Source of the DNA: Candidatus Dormiibacterota bacterium
Lineage (GTDB): Bacteria; Chloroflexota; Dormibacteria; Dormibacterales; Dormibacteraceae
Assembly (NCBI GenBank): GCA_955652835.1
Contig: CATPBO010000038.1
Location: 1-55,634, forward strand
Direction of reading: 5' to 3'
Length of the DNA stretch: 55,634 nucleotides
Notes under the pieces: model-generated
What the model was told of the DNA's origin: nothing
Database searches by the model: none
Seen by the model: the letters and a program-made list of their open reading frames with translations, nothing else
Shown here: positions 55,180-55,634 of the stretch, one piece after another
Layout of the letters: the number at the start of each line of letters is the position of its first letter
Position numbering within the stretch: the stretch's first letter is position 1
Translations under genes and position numbers: made by a program

Positions 55180-55634
55180 GTGGCGGGGCAACCGGGCAAA
55201 GATGAGTTGGGCCTCAACAAAGCCGACCCGACCACCCTGGTCGTCGACCTCAACTGCGCCTTCGCATCGATCGAGCAGCAGCACGACCCGAGCCTGCGTG
55301 CCCGGCCGCTCGCCATCGCCGCCTACGCCACGAACGCGGCCACCATCGTGTCGTCCTCTCGAGAGGCGCGCGACCTCGGCATCAAGACCGGCATGAAGGT
55401 GTTCGAGGCCAAAGCGATCTTTCCGAAGGTGCTGGTCCAGGAGCCGAACCCGCCCCGATACCGCGCGGTCTCGGATCAGCTGATGGAGATCCTCGAAAGG
55501 CACAGTCCGGATGTGCTGCGGATGTCGATCGACGAGGCGTCGATGAACCTCGCGGGAACGCCTGACCTCATCCGGCTGGGGCCGGGAGGCGTCGGCCTTG
55601 CCATCAAGAAGGCGCTGCGTGAGGAAGTCGGCGA
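55180..55634 (+). CDS. Y-family DNA polymerase (DinB-like), N-terminal part (3' end outside window)
   Basis: Frame from GTG 55180: VVDLNCAFASIEQQHDPSLRARPLAIA...TIVSSSREARDLGIKTGMKVFEAK...VLRMSIDEASMNLAG. Confidence 0.85.
   Translation, partial: MAGQPGKDELGLNKADPTTLVVDLNCAFASIEQQHDPSLRARPLAIAAYATNAATIVSSSREARDLGIKTGMKVFEAKAIFPKVLVQEPNPPRYRAVSDQLMEILERHSPDVLRMSIDEASMNLAGTPDLIRLGPGGVGLAIKKALREEVG

Overview
GC-rich bacterial chromosomal window of 55.6 kb, almost fully coding. It may come from an uncultured Chloroflexota/Dormibacterota/actinobacterial-type lineage, but that is only an impression from protein style. I called about 60 protein genes. They include two separate Liv-type (branched-chain amino acid/amide family) ABC transporter operons, a PfkB kinase + pseudouridine-5'-phosphate glycosidase pair, a MacA/MacB-like efflux operon, Acs, GlgX, HtpX, Ppc, LemA + DUF2207, a DrrAB-like exporter, and a LacI-linked catabolic cluster. 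No rRNA, tRNA, CRISPR array or transposase was recognised. The strongest unusual signals are: (1) two genes that an ordinary caller would truncate because an in-frame TGA sits exactly at the catalytic Cys. One is a DsbA/FrnE-like protein (TGA 10588-10590, DYV-U-PWC) and the other an OsmC-like protein (TGA 31235-31237, VAGAAF-U-LLTQL). Each has a perfect 7-8 bp hairpin with a GU-starting triloop beginning exactly 13 nt after the TGA, so both are candidate selenoproteins with bacterial SECIS elements. (2) An unannotated 31-aa secreted-type peptide gene (32161-32256), with a perfect 11-bp inverted-repeat operator upstream and an HTH-TPR regulator directly downstream, which looks like an RRNPP-style peptide signalling module. 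Secondary signals are a truncated GT39 gene with unexplained intergenic structure beside it, a frameshifted aldo/keto reductase, and LacI-type palindromes that tie together divergent catabolic operons.
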